A stretch of DNA of 64,000 nt from Paenibacillus sp. RC67 (GCF_030020805.1 NZ_CP125098.1:5727501-5791500), one strand, 5' to 3'; numbered from the stretch's first letter, positions 25,871 through 35,959 are shown. A program made the numbers and translations. Notes: generated by a model from the sequence alone, not told the origin.

Positions 25871-26725
25871 TTACACCTGATGAGTCCTTCGGTACGCCGA
25901 AGGGCTCATTTGCAATTTCTTCGAGAACAGCCGACTTAAGTAATAGCCGTTCTCGTAGCCGCATTGATGTGCCACCTCTTCAATTGTCGCTCCGCCGGTA
26001 ATGAGGAGAGTGCATGCCTTTTTCAGCCGTAGACCGGTCAGGTAATCGGTTGGGGTCATGCCTTGTGTAGCTTGGAACCGGCGTGTGAACTGAACAGGAT
26101 TTAGTCCCAGCTCATCGGACAGCGCCTTCATACTGAATGCCTCATACGCCTTCTGCTCGATCAGACGGCATGCCCGTTCCATGAGGGGATCACGGCGGAC
26201 GTCTTCCTTGGGCTCCGAATGAATGGACTCGGCATAATGCAAATAGAGAATGTCTTGCAGGTGCACCGCAATCCAGCTCAAATAGAAAGGATCAGGAGAG
26301 CCGGCCAGACTCTTCATCCGGAAGTAATTCGAAGCGAGCCTCCGTGTATCCTTAAACTTCACCTTCCCTACCGGAATCGATTCATGAGAATGCACAAGGC
26401 TGCCCCCGCCGTCGACCCATTGTAATCGAATATAATAGAACGACAGCGGTGTAATGACATCCCTGTAGAACGGGATGCCAGGCGGGCATATAACGATGTC
26501 GCCGAACGATGCGATGCCTTCCCGATCACCTATCTCATAGTGAAAGGAGCCGTCCTCCACGGCAAATATGACCCATTCGGCATATATATCTTCTTTATAA
26601 GAAAACTGCTGCTTCTGAAACCAATACGTGCATTGGCTCATGCGGGGATTCAGATTCCATAAACATTGCACGAGTGACAGGCCCTCCCTTAGGCGGCTCG
26701 ATAATTGAAATATTGTATTAAACAT
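25871..26725 (-). CDS. AraC family regulator
   Basis: 284 residues to ATG 26725; a GTG at 26671 with AAGGGAGGG 10 bases ahead is an equally good or better start. A short N-terminal cupin-like half is followed by the two helix-turn-helix motifs (MKALSDELGLNPVQFTRRF; YYLSRLFSKK). The gene is divergent from the GH31 gene (43-base gap) and convergent with the binding-protein gene, and probably controls both. Confidence 0.88.
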   Translation of the reverse strand: MFNTIFQLSSRLREGLSLVQCLWNLNPRMSQCTYWFQKQQFSYKEDIYAEWVIFAVEDGSFHYEIGDREGIASFGDIVICPPGIPFYRDVITPLSFYYIRLQWVDGGGSLVHSHESIPVGKVKFKDTRRLASNYFRMKSLAGSPDPFYLSWIAVHLQDILYLHYAESIHSEPKEDVRRDPLMERACRLIEQKAYEAFSMKALSDELGLNPVQFTRRFQATQGMTPTDYLTGLRLKKACTLLITGGATIEEVAHQCGYENGYYLSRLFSKKLQMSPSAYRRTHQV

Positions 26726-26768
26726 ATATTAATACAGTCCATTTTAAAAGGAAAGGAATTCCTCTATA

Positions 26769-29063
26769 TTGAAACAAAGGATAAATTTCAATAAGGATGT
26801 GGATCCCAGAATCATGCTTAATGTAACAGGCTTCACCCTGAAGGAAACTCCCGACGAACTCGTCATTACCACGAGCAGTTATGTCATGCACATCGATAAA
26901 ACCGGCTTCCGGTTCTCTTTCAACGGTCCTGAACGATCAATAATCGCAGCTGCACACCAAGATTCCGGCCTGCGGTTCTCCTCTCCTGACAGGGAAGGGC
27001 TTCATGACGCGATGATCGCTTCACACGTATCAAGCGACGATACCCAGGTGTGCCTCCTTATCTGCAACCGTCACGGCGATCAGGCCGAGGTACGGATAGA
27101 GCCCTTCCCTTGCTGTGTTAAGCTGCAGGTCTTTCCGCTGGCCGAAGGCCGGTATGTCATCGAGGCTAGGACTGCTCCCCTCCAGCCCGTTTTCGGTCTT
27201 GGCGACCATGGAGGCTACGGGGACACCGCGGATCTGTTCGGCTTTTCTGACGATAACTTCTGTAATGCTAGCGACGGCAAGCGCTTCGTCTCGAATTTTG
27301 CCGTCTTCCCGGCAGCCGGCTTCGCGCAGGTGCTGTTCGAGGACGGTGTGAAACGTGTCCGAATCCACGAAACGGAGAATGCCTTGGGTGTGGCCGGAGT
27401 GCGCGACGTGGATGGTTTGTATTATTTTATCGGCACGATGCAGGAGATTTACCGGGATTATAAGCACGCCCGCCTTCACGAGGGATACGCAGACGCGAAG
27501 CCAAAGATCGACTTCTTCGAGCTTGGGTATGAGGCGTTCGGCTCTTTGGGATGGAATACGTACCAGCAATCGGTGTTGGACGATCTTCAAGCTTTTCTCG
27601 ACCGAGGCTACCGGCTGCGCTGGAGCGTCATCGGCTCGGGTTTCTGGAAGGGCGACCGGAAGGCGAATGAACAGGGAGCGACGACGAGCTTCGGGATCTG
27701 GGATGAGCAGCGGCAAGAGGGCCGGACCGACGGCCTCCCGAATCCCAGGTACCCGGACCAGAAGGCGCTGAAGGCGTGGTTCCGCTCACATGGACTGAAG
27801 CTCATCCTGGGGCTGCGCATCAGCTTCAAGGCGCTACGCGAGCAAGGCGGACATTATGAGCCTGAGCATGACGGCCCTTATGTGCTGGAAGGCTTGGAAC
27901 GAGGCTATTTCGTCTCCGATGCCGAAGGGAAGCCGTTGACCTTCCGGGTTGTATTTCCTAAAGGCGCGGTCTATCTGCTCGACGTCCGCAAGCCTGAGGC
28001 GGTGGCATGGTACTTGGCTCTGGCCGGATTGTGGGAGGCGGACGGCTTCAAAGAGGATACAATGCTGAAGGACGGGCTCGTCCTTCGCAACGATGCCAAG
28101 TGCAACGGAACGAATGTGAAAAAGATGGGGGCCGGCTATCTCACAATGGTTCGCAACAGCGCTTATTCCGTGCCCGGCGACATTCTGCGCCTGGAGGACA
28201 CGATGTACGGCTTCGATCAGGACCGTCCGGCCCTGAACGGCTTGAATTACGCAGCGAGCGGAGCCCCGAACGTCTATCCGGATATTGTGGCAGGCAAATA
28301 CATGAACGCTCCGCTGACGGAGGATCAGAAGCTGTATTTTGTCCGGAATGCGATGTTCGCAGCCGTATTCCCGGCGATGTCCGTAGGGCTTGGTCCTTGG
28401 AATCTGAACGATGAGGCCTATGAAGCAGTGGTGAAGAAGGCGTCTGACTTCCATTCCTCTTTGGTGCCTTATTTGTACAGCGCAGCGCAAGAGAGCTATG
28501 CCACCGGCTACCCGCACACGATGACGCCTCTGCCAATTGCCTACCCACAGGAAAGGGATACGTATGCCTTGGCTAATAAAAGGACGAAGCAATACGAATG
28601 GATGCTCGGCCCTTCCCTATTGGCAACACCGGCTTACGGGAGCGATTATGCTGAGGTTACGTCGCGGGATGTGTATTTGCCCAGTGGCACCTGGATCGAT
28701 TATGAGACTGGGCAAGTGTACGAAGGTCCTGTCGTGCTGCCCGGATACGCTCTGCCGCTGGATAAGCTTCCGGTGTGGATCGGGGGGAAGGGCGTGCTCG
28801 TCGTCCGAGACTTATCGGACGAACGGCTCTATGCAGAGGTATATCCGGTAGCTGGGAACGGGTCTGTCTATCTTTTTCACTATCCCGACGGCGAACGAAC
28901 CTCCCTGATTAGGAATGACAATAAAGGCTGGAATCCAGAGACGCTTGAAGTTATTGAGGCTGGGTCCGGCTTGAGGACCGACTTCGATTTCATGCCGATC
29001 ACCGGCGCGTTCCGGTTCCCAATCCTTGAGGGGGTTAACTACCGGCTAATTGGCGGGGCTTAA
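26769..29063 (+). CDS. glycoside hydrolase family 31
   Basis: 764 residues, TTG start 26769 behind AAAGGAAAGGAA. N-terminal beta-sandwich with FGLGDHGGYGD, then a TIM barrel (residues about 240-590) in which DGFKEDT (Asp430) fits the GH31 nucleophile position, and a C-terminal beta domain (LPSGTWIDYETGQVYEG, the GH31 signature after the barrel). Family enzymes are alpha-glucosidases, alpha-xylosidases or lyases. No signal peptide, so it acts inside the cell on an imported sugar. GC content is visibly higher than in the neighbouring repeat region. Confidence 0.87.
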   Translation: MKQRINFNKDVDPRIMLNVTGFTLKETPDELVITTSSYVMHIDKTGFRFSFNGPERSIIAAAHQDSGLRFSSPDREGLHDAMIASHVSSDDTQVCLLICNRHGDQAEVRIEPFPCCVKLQVFPLAEGRYVIEARTAPLQPVFGLGDHGGYGDTADLFGFSDDNFCNASDGKRFVSNFAVFPAAGFAQVLFEDGVKRVRIHETENALGVAGVRDVDGLYYFIGTMQEIYRDYKHARLHEGYADAKPKIDFFELGYEAFGSLGWNTYQQSVLDDLQAFLDRGYRLRWSVIGSGFWKGDRKANEQGATTSFGIWDEQRQEGRTDGLPNPRYPDQKALKAWFRSHGLKLILGLRISFKALREQGGHYEPEHDGPYVLEGLERGYFVSDAEGKPLTFRVVFPKGAVYLLDVRKPEAVAWYLALAGLWEADGFKEDTMLKDGLVLRNDAKCNGTNVKKMGAGYLTMVRNSAYSVPGDILRLEDTMYGFDQDRPALNGLNYAASGAPNVYPDIVAGKYMNAPLTEDQKLYFVRNAMFAAVFPAMSVGLGPWNLNDEAYEAVVKKASDFHSSLVPYLYSAAQESYATGYPHTMTPLPIAYPQERDTYALANKRTKQYEWMLGPSLLATPAYGSDYAEVTSRDVYLPSGTWIDYETGQVYEGPVVLPGYALPLDKLPVWIGGKGVLVVRDLSDERLYAEVYPVAGNGSVYLFHYPDGERTSLIRNDNKGWNPETLEVIEAGSGLRTDFDFMPITGAFRFPILEGVNYRLIGGA

Positions 29064-29135
29064 ATTCGCTATACGATAGAAAGTCAGACTGAAATAGGCT
29101 CAAAATCGTTCCAGATACCCTAGAATAGTTGAATA

Positions 29136-29166
29136 GAGGCGGAATTTTAAAGGGGATTTCGCCTCT
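29136..29166. terminator. hairpin after the GH31 gene
   Basis: GAGGCGGAA...TTTCGCCTC stem-loop 73 bases after the GH31 stop; no strong T-run follows, so terminator function is only likely. The rest of 29064-29340 shows no gene. Confidence 0.4.
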
Positions 29167-29340
29167 AATAAGTGGTAAAAAAATCGTCGATAAAGTTCTC
29201 TACGGCGCTCGTTGCGGAGCTGTACGTAGAATTGCGTGGTTGATTGACCTAGCATACTTGGGTGAAATTTAGAGGGGCACCGTTATCAAGGAGTTGGAAC
29301 GCATAGGTATGTTGATAGCGATGCAGATATACGGTATCTT

Positions 29341-29396
29341 CAATAATCGGCTGTTGTGAACTGCTCCTTGATTATTATGTTATCGTTTCCCGTTAG
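29341..29396. repeat. cassette repeat R13, cut by IS110-type element
   Basis: ATAATC...GATTAT palindrome (29343-29376) and right box TTATCGTTTCCCGTTA, after which the IS begins. This copy lies 5 kb outside the main array, downstream of GH31. Confidence 0.65.
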
Positions 29397-29509
29397 AATT
29401 CCTGTAAAACGAAAAATTTGGTGTTTGAACAAAAACGAGCGCCTCGTTACGATGGGGTTACGCACGAGGTCAAAAGCCTCAAAAAGCCCATCTAGGAGGT
29501 CGCTCTATC

Positions 29510-30773
29510 ATGAAGTTTAAGGCACAGGACAAACAAAATCAACTCATAGAAAACATTACCGTTCATCATCTGGTCGTTGGTGTAGACATGGCCCAAGAAG
29601 CCCATGTCGCACGCGCTGTCAGCTTTCGAGGGATAGCTCTGGGAACTCCCCTCGAGTTCGGTAATCATCGTGAGGGGTTCAGGCTATTCGAGCGCTGGAT
29701 CCAAGATCTCCTCAAAACCTACAATCTGAGCCGTCATGGTTGGCATGGAACCAACCGGTCACTACTGGTTCAGCCTTGCACGCTGGCTTGTTGACCAAGG
29801 TATTGAAGCTGTTCTGGTTAATCCTCATCTTGTTAAAAAGAACAAAGAAAACCGAGATAATACACCTTCCAAAAGTGATCGTAAAGACGCGCTTGTCATT
29901 GCAGATATGATCAAAAACGGGTATTACTCTCCAGTTCGTTTTCATTCAGAGACTTATGACGAACTACGTATTCTCATGGCGAACCGTGAAACGGTCACCA
30001 AACGCCTCAATAGTGCCGTGAATCAGATTCATCGCTGGGTAGACATTGTATTCCCTGAGTTGCGTCAGGTCTTTAAAATCCTTACATGCACCAGTGCAAT
30101 CGCAACATTACGGCTCTTCCCTTTACCAAGAGAAATTAGTCAATTAAACACGGGGCAGATCCTCGAGGGTTGGAAGCAATTTGTGAAGCGTCATTCTGGC
30201 ATTAAGCGCGCTAATTTGCTCATTTCACTAGCAAAATCGAGTGTTGGTACTACACAGGCGCTTCACGTTTACAAGCTTCACTTATGGCAATTGCTCCAAG
30301 AATATGACCTGGCCCAGAGCCGGCTTGAGCAGATTGAGCATGAGGTCCATCTCATTCTTGAACGTATTCCTTATGCTCAGAGGCTGCTTGAAATACGCGG
30401 CGTTAACGCCACGAGTCTTGCTGGTATACTTGGTGAAGCTGGTGATCTAAGTGGATATACGCACGGAAATGCGTTGCTTCGCCATGCTGGATTGAATCTA
30501 GCTGAGGCCAGTTCTGGGAAGTGGCGTGGAACAATGGCGCTCAGCAAACGGGGATGTCCTCGCCTGCGTCATTTTCTCTATCTCATGACAATGTGTATGG
30601 TTATGACTAATCCGGATGTTAGGGCTTTGCACCACCATAATGTTGAAGGAAAGAAGTTAAAGAGGATGAAGTCCATCATGAAACTGTGTGGTAAAGTCGC
30701 CCGCATGCTTGTTGGACTAGCCAAGAGCGGCGAAGTTTACGACTCGGCCAAGGTCTTCCCGCAAGCAGCCTAA
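29510..30773 (+). pseudogene. IS110/IS1111-type transposase, one frameshift
   Basis: Starts ATG 29510 with AGGAGG ahead. The first frame (VVGVDMAQEAHVARA) runs to about 29735, then the reading moves to another frame at VGMEPTGHYW and continues with SDRKDALVIADM (catalytic acidic residues) and the C-terminal GNALLRHAGLNLAEASSGKW to the stop at 30773. All conserved blocks are present apart from the single frame change. Confidence 0.9.
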
Positions 30774-30789
30774 CAATAATCTATCCTCA

Positions 30790-31000
30790 CCGGCTCATGC
30801 ATTCGCAGGATGATAAGAAGCACGGAGTATCGGGAGACGTTACGCAAAAGGGCTCGGACCCGTTCCGTTAGAAAGACCGACCTCCCCCCCTTAGTTAGAT
30901 GTGACGAAGGAATGAAAGGGCTTAGACCCGTTGAGACATGGGAGCGAGAATCACTAGGGCTACGTGGAGACGTGCATAATATGGAATGATATGGGTGTTT
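30790..31000 (+). ncRNA. candidate bridge RNA (seekRNA) of IS110-type element B
   Basis: Counterpart of the 14530-14760 region: GCACGGAGTATCGGG, GGACCCGTTCCGTTA (30856-30870), GACGAAGGAATG (30903-30914), TAGACCCGTTGAGA (30923-30936), GTGGAGACGTGCA. The blocks are conserved while spacer sequence differs, as for a structured RNA. GACCCGTT again matches the CCCGTTA target box. Ends and fold are guesses. Confidence 0.55.
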
Positions 31001-31230
31001 GACACCACACCTTTGTTCCCACATGCGATTTCTACGATCCTCAGCTATCGGCTCCTACGTATGCTCTTTTTGCTCGCATTTACTAAGGGTGATATCCTGC
31101 GAATACATGAGTCTTAGTGAGGAAACTAAATCATTTCGAGGGAGCGTAATGAACTTTTCCGAATGGACCGAAGTGTGATTTCGGTGTTATATGAAGTGCC
31201 ATGACATCCTGACATCTCTATAAATTGCTC

Positions 31231-31581
31231 TTACCATTCTCTCCATTCTTCTGTTATGTCTTGACCTTCTTCTACTTCTAATCCAGCTAGAATTGCTGCT
31301 TTTTCTATGAATTCCGCTAATTCTTCTCGTTCCATTGTCTCGATAAAATAATCATTCTCCTCATTCAACTCATTAAAAGCTACTACTATCTCTTCAACTA
31401 ATTTCATTATCTTCTCCTGATCTTCACTTTCCTGTATTGAGATCAATTGATTTAAGTAATTATCAATTACCTTATCACAAAAATCTAATCGCTCTGGTGT
31501 GAATAGATCATCACCAAATTCAATCATTCTTTCGTTCCATAGTTTAGTTGGCTTTTCTTTAAATAATTCTTGTAACTTCAT
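31231..31581 (-). CDS. hypothetical acidic helical protein
   Basis: 116 residues from ATG 31581 (GAAGAGGG 8 bases ahead). Very acidic (Glu-rich), all-helical, cytoplasmic; no known motif. The frame remains open upstream to 31710 through a palindromic element, which I do not regard as coding for this protein. Size and charge would suit an immunity-type or antitoxin-like protein, but nothing proves that. Confidence 0.6.
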   Translation of the reverse strand: MKLQELFKEKPTKLWNERMIEFGDDLFTPERLDFCDKVIDNYLNQLISIQESEDQEKIMKLVEEIVVAFNELNEENDYFIETMEREELAEFIEKAAILAGLEVEEGQDITEEWREW

Positions 31582-31640
31582 AGTAATAACCCTCTTCCTA
31601 GATTTAATAGTTTTTATTTCTTTATCAGATCCATGGTACT

Positions 31641-31757
31641 TCTTGTATTCACGAGCCCGAGAGGCTTTATCTGCCTGACTAGGCTCCTTGAAAAACCTCG
31701 GGCAGATCAAGGACCCGCCAGGGTCCGCAGCGTGAATATGGTGTTAGGTGAGGTACC
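31641..31757. repeat. palindromic element of the second family (copy 2)
   Basis: Outer arms TATTCAC (31643-31649) and GTGAATA (31731-31737), middle arms GCCCGAGAGG and CCTCGGGC (31651-31703), inner hairpin GGACCC-GCCA-GGGTCC (31710-31725), then GTGTTAGGT. The right part aligns with 10938-10976. Located between a degraded leftward gene end and the 5' side of a leftward gene, so it too is at a gene-block boundary. Confidence 0.5.
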
Positions 31758-31774
31758 ATGCTTCTCTGATTTAT

Positions 31775-31850
31775 CTAACAATGTTCTTTCCGATCATATT
31801 CTTTATAGTTCTTCTTATCGTAATCAAATGCTTCTAAATAATTATCGCTA
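31775..31850 (-). pseudogene. C-terminal gene fragment
   Basis: A leftward frame DNYLEAFDYDKKNYKEYD, ending RKEHC and TAG at 31775, has no beginning: upstream it meets stops and the 3' end of the AraC gene. Probably the tail of a lost cassette gene. Confidence 0.35.
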
Positions 31851-31905
31851 ACCCCGTCCGAATATCGAAAACGTCAGCGAGTTTAAGTTCTTCGGATGAG
31901 GCCCT

Positions 31906-32799
31906 TTAAAGTTTAGGGTGGGTTCGTTTCTCAACAAACTGCCTCGGCGAGCAGCCGAAATGCCTTTTAAATAATTGATAAAACTGGGCTGGACTGGTAA
32001 ACCCTACTTTGCCGCTAATTTCAGTTACAGACCACGCCTCTGTTAGCAAGAGCTGCTCTGCTCGTTTCATTCGGCGCATCTGGACGTAGGACGTAAACGT
32101 CATGCCCATTCCTTTTTTGAACAGCTTGGCAAAATAGCTGCTATTATAGTTCAGCTTGTTGCTTACATCCGCAATTTGGAAAGAAATATCCAACTGTTGT
32201 TCGATATAGACAAGTGCAGGACGCAATTTCTCCGCTAGCTGTGGATCCATCGGTTTTATGATGTGGGCATCATCAATCTGAATTAACGTGTACATGAGCT
32301 TTTTCAAGCTAGCATTTATTGAGAGCTCGTAGCCCCGCTGTTGTATCGTCATATCCAGCAGCATCTGATGGATAAGTTGGTGAATGACCTGTATGCTTGT
32401 CGGATATTTACGCAGCGTTTCATTAAACTGTGTTAAATTGGCCGAGCGGCCGGTAAATGCGGCGAGATACGGAAGCAAGGATGGATCCATAAAAGCTGCC
32501 ATATCAACATGGCAGACGATATACAGCAGATCGTCATGTCCATGTTTATGGGATCTGTGCAGTTCATTGGAGCCCAACATCACCACATTACCAGCTTGCA
32601 GATTATAGCTAATATGTGTTGTTTCCATCGTCAGGGTACCTTGCAGCACAGCGATCAACTCCACCTCTTCATGATAGTGCCAGGGCCCATATTGATCGGA
32701 TGGTTGGCTAGGATAATGTATGGTCCATATTTTAATCCGGAAATTTGGATCTTCATAATCCACATGTTCTTTATCGTAAGTTGTCAGATTCACTGGCAC
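31906..32799 (-). CDS. AraC family regulator with cupin domain
   Basis: 297 residues from GTG 32799, 6 bases after AGGAGG; the frame is open to 32856 without a site. Cupin with WHYHEEVELIAV and the two C-terminal helix-turn-helix motifs (LNYNSSYFAKLFKKG; SPAQFYQLFKRHFG). Divergent from the GH63-like gene, with 142 bases between, and probably its activator. Confidence 0.9.
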   Translation of the reverse strand: MPVNLTTYDKEHVDYEDPNFRIKIWTIHYPSQPSDQYGPWHYHEEVELIAVLQGTLTMETTHISYNLQAGNVVMLGSNELHRSHKHGHDDLLYIVCHVDMAAFMDPSLLPYLAAFTGRSANLTQFNETLRKYPTSIQVIHQLIHQMLLDMTIQQRGYELSINASLKKLMYTLIQIDDAHIIKPMDPQLAEKLRPALVYIEQQLDISFQIADVSNKLNYNSSYFAKLFKKGMGMTFTSYVQMRRMKRAEQLLLTEAWSVTEISGKVGFTSPAQFYQLFKRHFGCSPRQFVEKRTHPKL

Positions 32800-32941
32800 G
32801 GGGATCCTCCTGCATTTAATTGTTATTCCCATCATATCATGAATGTCCGTTTTCAAGATAATTGAAGCTTATATCAAGAGGCATTTTGGTATGTACTCTT
32901 TTAAAATAAAGAGAGACTACATTTCGAAGGAGCGATAGACA

Positions 32942-35644
32942 ATGCATGAGATCGAGACACTCCCCGATGACCATGATCTTAGACTGCCTGCTTGGGGACC
33001 TTTTACCAAACAATACATGGGTATCTCTCATATCAGCGATCAAGCGCGAGGTTTGCGTTTTGATCTTAGTTTAATGCCTGGCTTCTACAGGAGAAAAATG
33101 GATATTCCCAATGTGCTGTGGGAATCTGGCTATCATCCATGGGAGGCAACGGCGGATTACAGCTTCTTCTCCCACCGCCATGAGCTTGAATGGAAAGATC
33201 GAGTCTATACTGACATTTCCTTCAGCCGTATCTCCGATCAGTGCCGTCTAATTCGAGTATCCTTCATGAACCAATCCGAGCATCCGCAAAACTTGGTACT
33301 GCACTGGATGGCTTCGCTTCAGCCGCCTCGCCTTCTCGGGCACGGCGACGTACAGGTATGTGCAGATGCGCAGATGCCCGAGGGCGCTGTGTGGGTTGAT
33401 GCGCTAGATTATAGCGAATTGAATTTCGCACGCCCACGACCGTCGGACGGCTTGGTCTATGACGGTTTTCTTAGGGGTGAAATTCGAGGCCAGCATTTTA
33501 CGGGGGGGTCCGCAATAGGATGCAACTTCGGTGTCGACCAAGGGGACTTGCTGCGTTATGAGATAAACCTCGCAGAGCCTTTAAAAAACGGCGTGTTTTT
33601 ACTGCGTTACCAAACGGAGAAAAGCGGGGAGCTTGAGCTTCAAATTGGACATCAGACATACCGATTCGATGTAGAGACTTCCAACTCCCTCAGGGTTGCC
33701 CGTCTACCGATCGGAACGCTTGCAGCAGGAGACTTCACGCTCTCCTTATATGCTTGCGGTTCTGGCCCCTTGGTGCTGGACGGATTTACCCTACTCGAGC
33801 ATAACGCTATCGAGGAGGTTTTCTTTGTCGACCGGCCCTGGCACATCGAGCCTGAATTACTGGAAGGGCCTGTTCCTGGCAGCATGATCCTCCGATATAA
33901 AGATTGCCCGTATCATTACGGCCTTTTGTGGAACTACCCCAATGTAGAGATACGACAATACAAAAACGACGAACTGGATCGGTATGCCCGTCATACGGTG
34001 CATAATCATGTTGATACCGTCTTGCAGGGTAATGGAAAGGGTCACTTTACTAATGTGTTCATGCGTCCCATTCATGTCGTACCAGCTTCATCGAAGATCC
34101 TTCATGGCATGGTCTGCTCTGGGACGTACGAAGAAGTGCTTGCCTCCCTAACAGCGGTTTCGCTAGATTACGACAAATGCGAAGCTATTTATAAATCTGA
34201 ACGTGCAAAGTTAATTCCGCCTCCCTCCTATGCTACCGGTGGCACCTATGCGTTTAGCCAGCAGCTTATGCGAGCTACGCTACTAACCAATACAGTCTTC
34301 CCTGTCTACACCAAACGCAAGTATATTCGCCACAGTACGCCAGGGCGCTGGTGGGATTCCCTATATACATGGGATTCAGGGTTTATCGCACTCGGGTTCT
34401 CCGATTTGGATGCAGGGCGTTCAATAGATTGCTTGAACGCGTATATGACAGAACCTGGAGACCGCCAGGCTGCCTTCATTCATCATGGCAGCCCGGTGCC
34501 CGTGCAGCATTATGTTTTTCTTGAGCTTTGGAACCAAGGGCAGTCTCTCGCCTTCTTGAATCATTTTTATCCGCGATTACGTCAATATTACTTGTTCCTA
34601 GCCGGGAAAATTAGCGGGTCTACTACTGGCATACTGCGCTCCGGACTACTTAAGACATGGGATTACTTCTATAATTCCGGTGGGTGGGACGACTATCCGC
34701 CGCAAAAATATGTACATGCGCAAACGCTCGAAGCAACAGTTGCCCCTATTGTGACAACGAGCCAGGCCATTCGTATTGCTAAAATCCTGAAAATGGCTGC
34801 CGCAATGTCGGAGAATTGGCAGGAAGACATTAGGGAATACGAGCAGGATATAGAACGATGGAGTCATGCTTTAGAGAAGCATGCGTGGGATGAAGAAGCC
34901 GGTTATTACGGCTATGTAGTGCATAGCGAGCAGGGTGAGCCAGAAGGCCCTCTACGGCACAGCTCCGGGGCCAATTACAACATGGGGATGGATGGGCTTT
35001 ACCCGCTAGTAGCCGGCATCTGTACCAAATCGCGTGCGGATCGCCTAATTACCGTGCTGTTTGACGAAAAACATTTATGGACGCCAATCGGCCTGTCCAC
35101 CGTTGACCAAAGCGCGCCTTATTATCGGGCGGATGGCTATTGGAACGGTGCGGTTTGGATGCCACATCAATGGTTTTTCTGGAAAACCATGCTCGATTTG
35201 GGTTACTCCGATCTTGCTTTCCGCATCGCGGAAACCGCTTTAGACTTATGGAAGCGTGAGACCGAGGCCACCTACAACTGTTATGAGCACTTTATCGTGC
35301 AAACAGGTCGAGGCGCAGGATGGCATCATTTTGGCGGTTTGTCGGCTCCGGTCATCAATTGGTTTGCTGCTTATTACCAACTTGGCAAAGTTTCCACTGG
35401 TTTTAATGTTTGGATGCTGCAGCAGTCTTTTAACGAAAGCTATACGGCGTATCAGGCGGAATTTCACTATGCCAGTGAAGCTGAACAAGCCTTCAACATC
35501 TTGGTCAACATGGCAGAAGGCGTGCTCTATGAAGTTGAGGGAACAGGGTGTACCGTACACTGGACGATTAACAACTGTGGTGGTGTAGAAATGTGTATTA
35601 CCGATTGCATGCCACAGGCCGCTGTGCGGATTCGGGCGTGTTAA
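32942..35644 (+). CDS. large intracellular glycoside hydrolase, (alpha/alpha)6 barrel, GH63-like
   Basis: 900 residues, ATG 32942 with AAGGAGCG ahead. The N-terminal half is a beta-rich supersandwich domain; from about residue 420 onward the sequence becomes an (alpha/alpha)6 barrel of the MGH1/GH63 type, with WWDSLYTWDSGF, then WDDYPPQ and GYWNGAVWMPHQWF as the conserved acidic/aromatic blocks. Members cleave glucosyl, mannosyl or related residues. No signal peptide. Paired with an AraC regulator; substrate not determinable. Confidence 0.8.
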   Translation: MHEIETLPDDHDLRLPAWGPFTKQYMGISHISDQARGLRFDLSLMPGFYRRKMDIPNVLWESGYHPWEATADYSFFSHRHELEWKDRVYTDISFSRISDQCRLIRVSFMNQSEHPQNLVLHWMASLQPPRLLGHGDVQVCADAQMPEGAVWVDALDYSELNFARPRPSDGLVYDGFLRGEIRGQHFTGGSAIGCNFGVDQGDLLRYEINLAEPLKNGVFLLRYQTEKSGELELQIGHQTYRFDVETSNSLRVARLPIGTLAAGDFTLSLYACGSGPLVLDGFTLLEHNAIEEVFFVDRPWHIEPELLEGPVPGSMILRYKDCPYHYGLLWNYPNVEIRQYKNDELDRYARHTVHNHVDTVLQGNGKGHFTNVFMRPIHVVPASSKILHGMVCSGTYEEVLASLTAVSLDYDKCEAIYKSERAKLIPPPSYATGGTYAFSQQLMRATLLTNTVFPVYTKRKYIRHSTPGRWWDSLYTWDSGFIALGFSDLDAGRSIDCLNAYMTEPGDRQAAFIHHGSPVPVQHYVFLELWNQGQSLAFLNHFYPRLRQYYLFLAGKISGSTTGILRSGLLKTWDYFYNSGGWDDYPPQKYVHAQTLEATVAPIVTTSQAIRIAKILKMAAAMSENWQEDIREYEQDIERWSHALEKHAWDEEAGYYGYVVHSEQGEPEGPLRHSSGANYNMGMDGLYPLVAGICTKSRADRLITVLFDEKHLWTPIGLSTVDQSAPYYRADGYWNGAVWMPHQWFFWKTMLDLGYSDLAFRIAETALDLWKRETEATYNCYEHFIVQTGRGAGWHHFGGLSAPVINWFAAYYQLGKVSTGFNVWMLQQSFNESYTAYQAEFHYASEAEQAFNILVNMAEGVLYEVEGTGCTVHWTINNCGGVEMCITDCMPQAAVRIRAC

Positions 35645-35658
35645 AAGATTTTTACGCA

Positions 35659-35691
35659 ACAGAACCCGCCTATCTGTGGCGGGTTCTGTTT
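35659..35691 (+). terminator. terminator of the GH63-like gene
   Basis: Perfect 12-bp stem ACAGAACCCGCC / GGCGGGTTCTGT with loop TATCTGT, followed by a T-rich stretch, 15 bases after the stop. Confidence 0.9.
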
Positions 35692-35755
35692 GTGTTATTT
35701 TACCTTTCCACTAACACATCCGCGATACATGTGCATTTAGTTTCTATCGTAAGGT

Positions 35756-35959
35756 TCACTCGAACACAGACTCAAAATAGCCTGTCCATGATCTAGCAGC
35801 ATAAGCTTCGGTAATGAGCGCCTTGATCTCTTCGTGAATTTCTTCTGATGATTCAGGTCCAAATTCCATTTCGGTAATCTTAATTTGATATTCACCGATT
35901 AATGTATGTACTTCAGCAGGCATCGAAACAAATCTCAACAAACTGTATAAGTGATTCAC
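35756..35959 (-). CDS. short hypothetical frame
   Basis: 67 codons, acidic in the middle (FGPESSEEIHEEIKALITEA), no good ribosome site at ATG 35959 or at the internal ATG. Directly downstream of a GH2 remnant on the same strand, so it may be another decayed piece. Not recognised. Confidence 0.3.
   Translation of the reverse strand: MNHLYSLLRFVSMPAEVHTLIGEYQIKITEMEFGPESSEEIHEEIKALITEAYAARSWTGYFESVFE

Larger units (their letters stand above)
29395..31149 (+). mobile_element. IS110/IS1111-type element B, decayed
   Basis: Left end follows CCCGTTA of R13 and begins GAATTCCTGTAA, as in element A; right end GAGGGAGCGTAA at 31138-31149 is the same as in A and is followed by TGAAC, the kind of sequence that follows GTTA in a repeat box. 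Subterminal blocks are shared too (CGCCTCG near the left; ATCCTGCGAAT and GTGAGGAAA near the right). The transposase is frameshifted. Confidence 0.8.
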
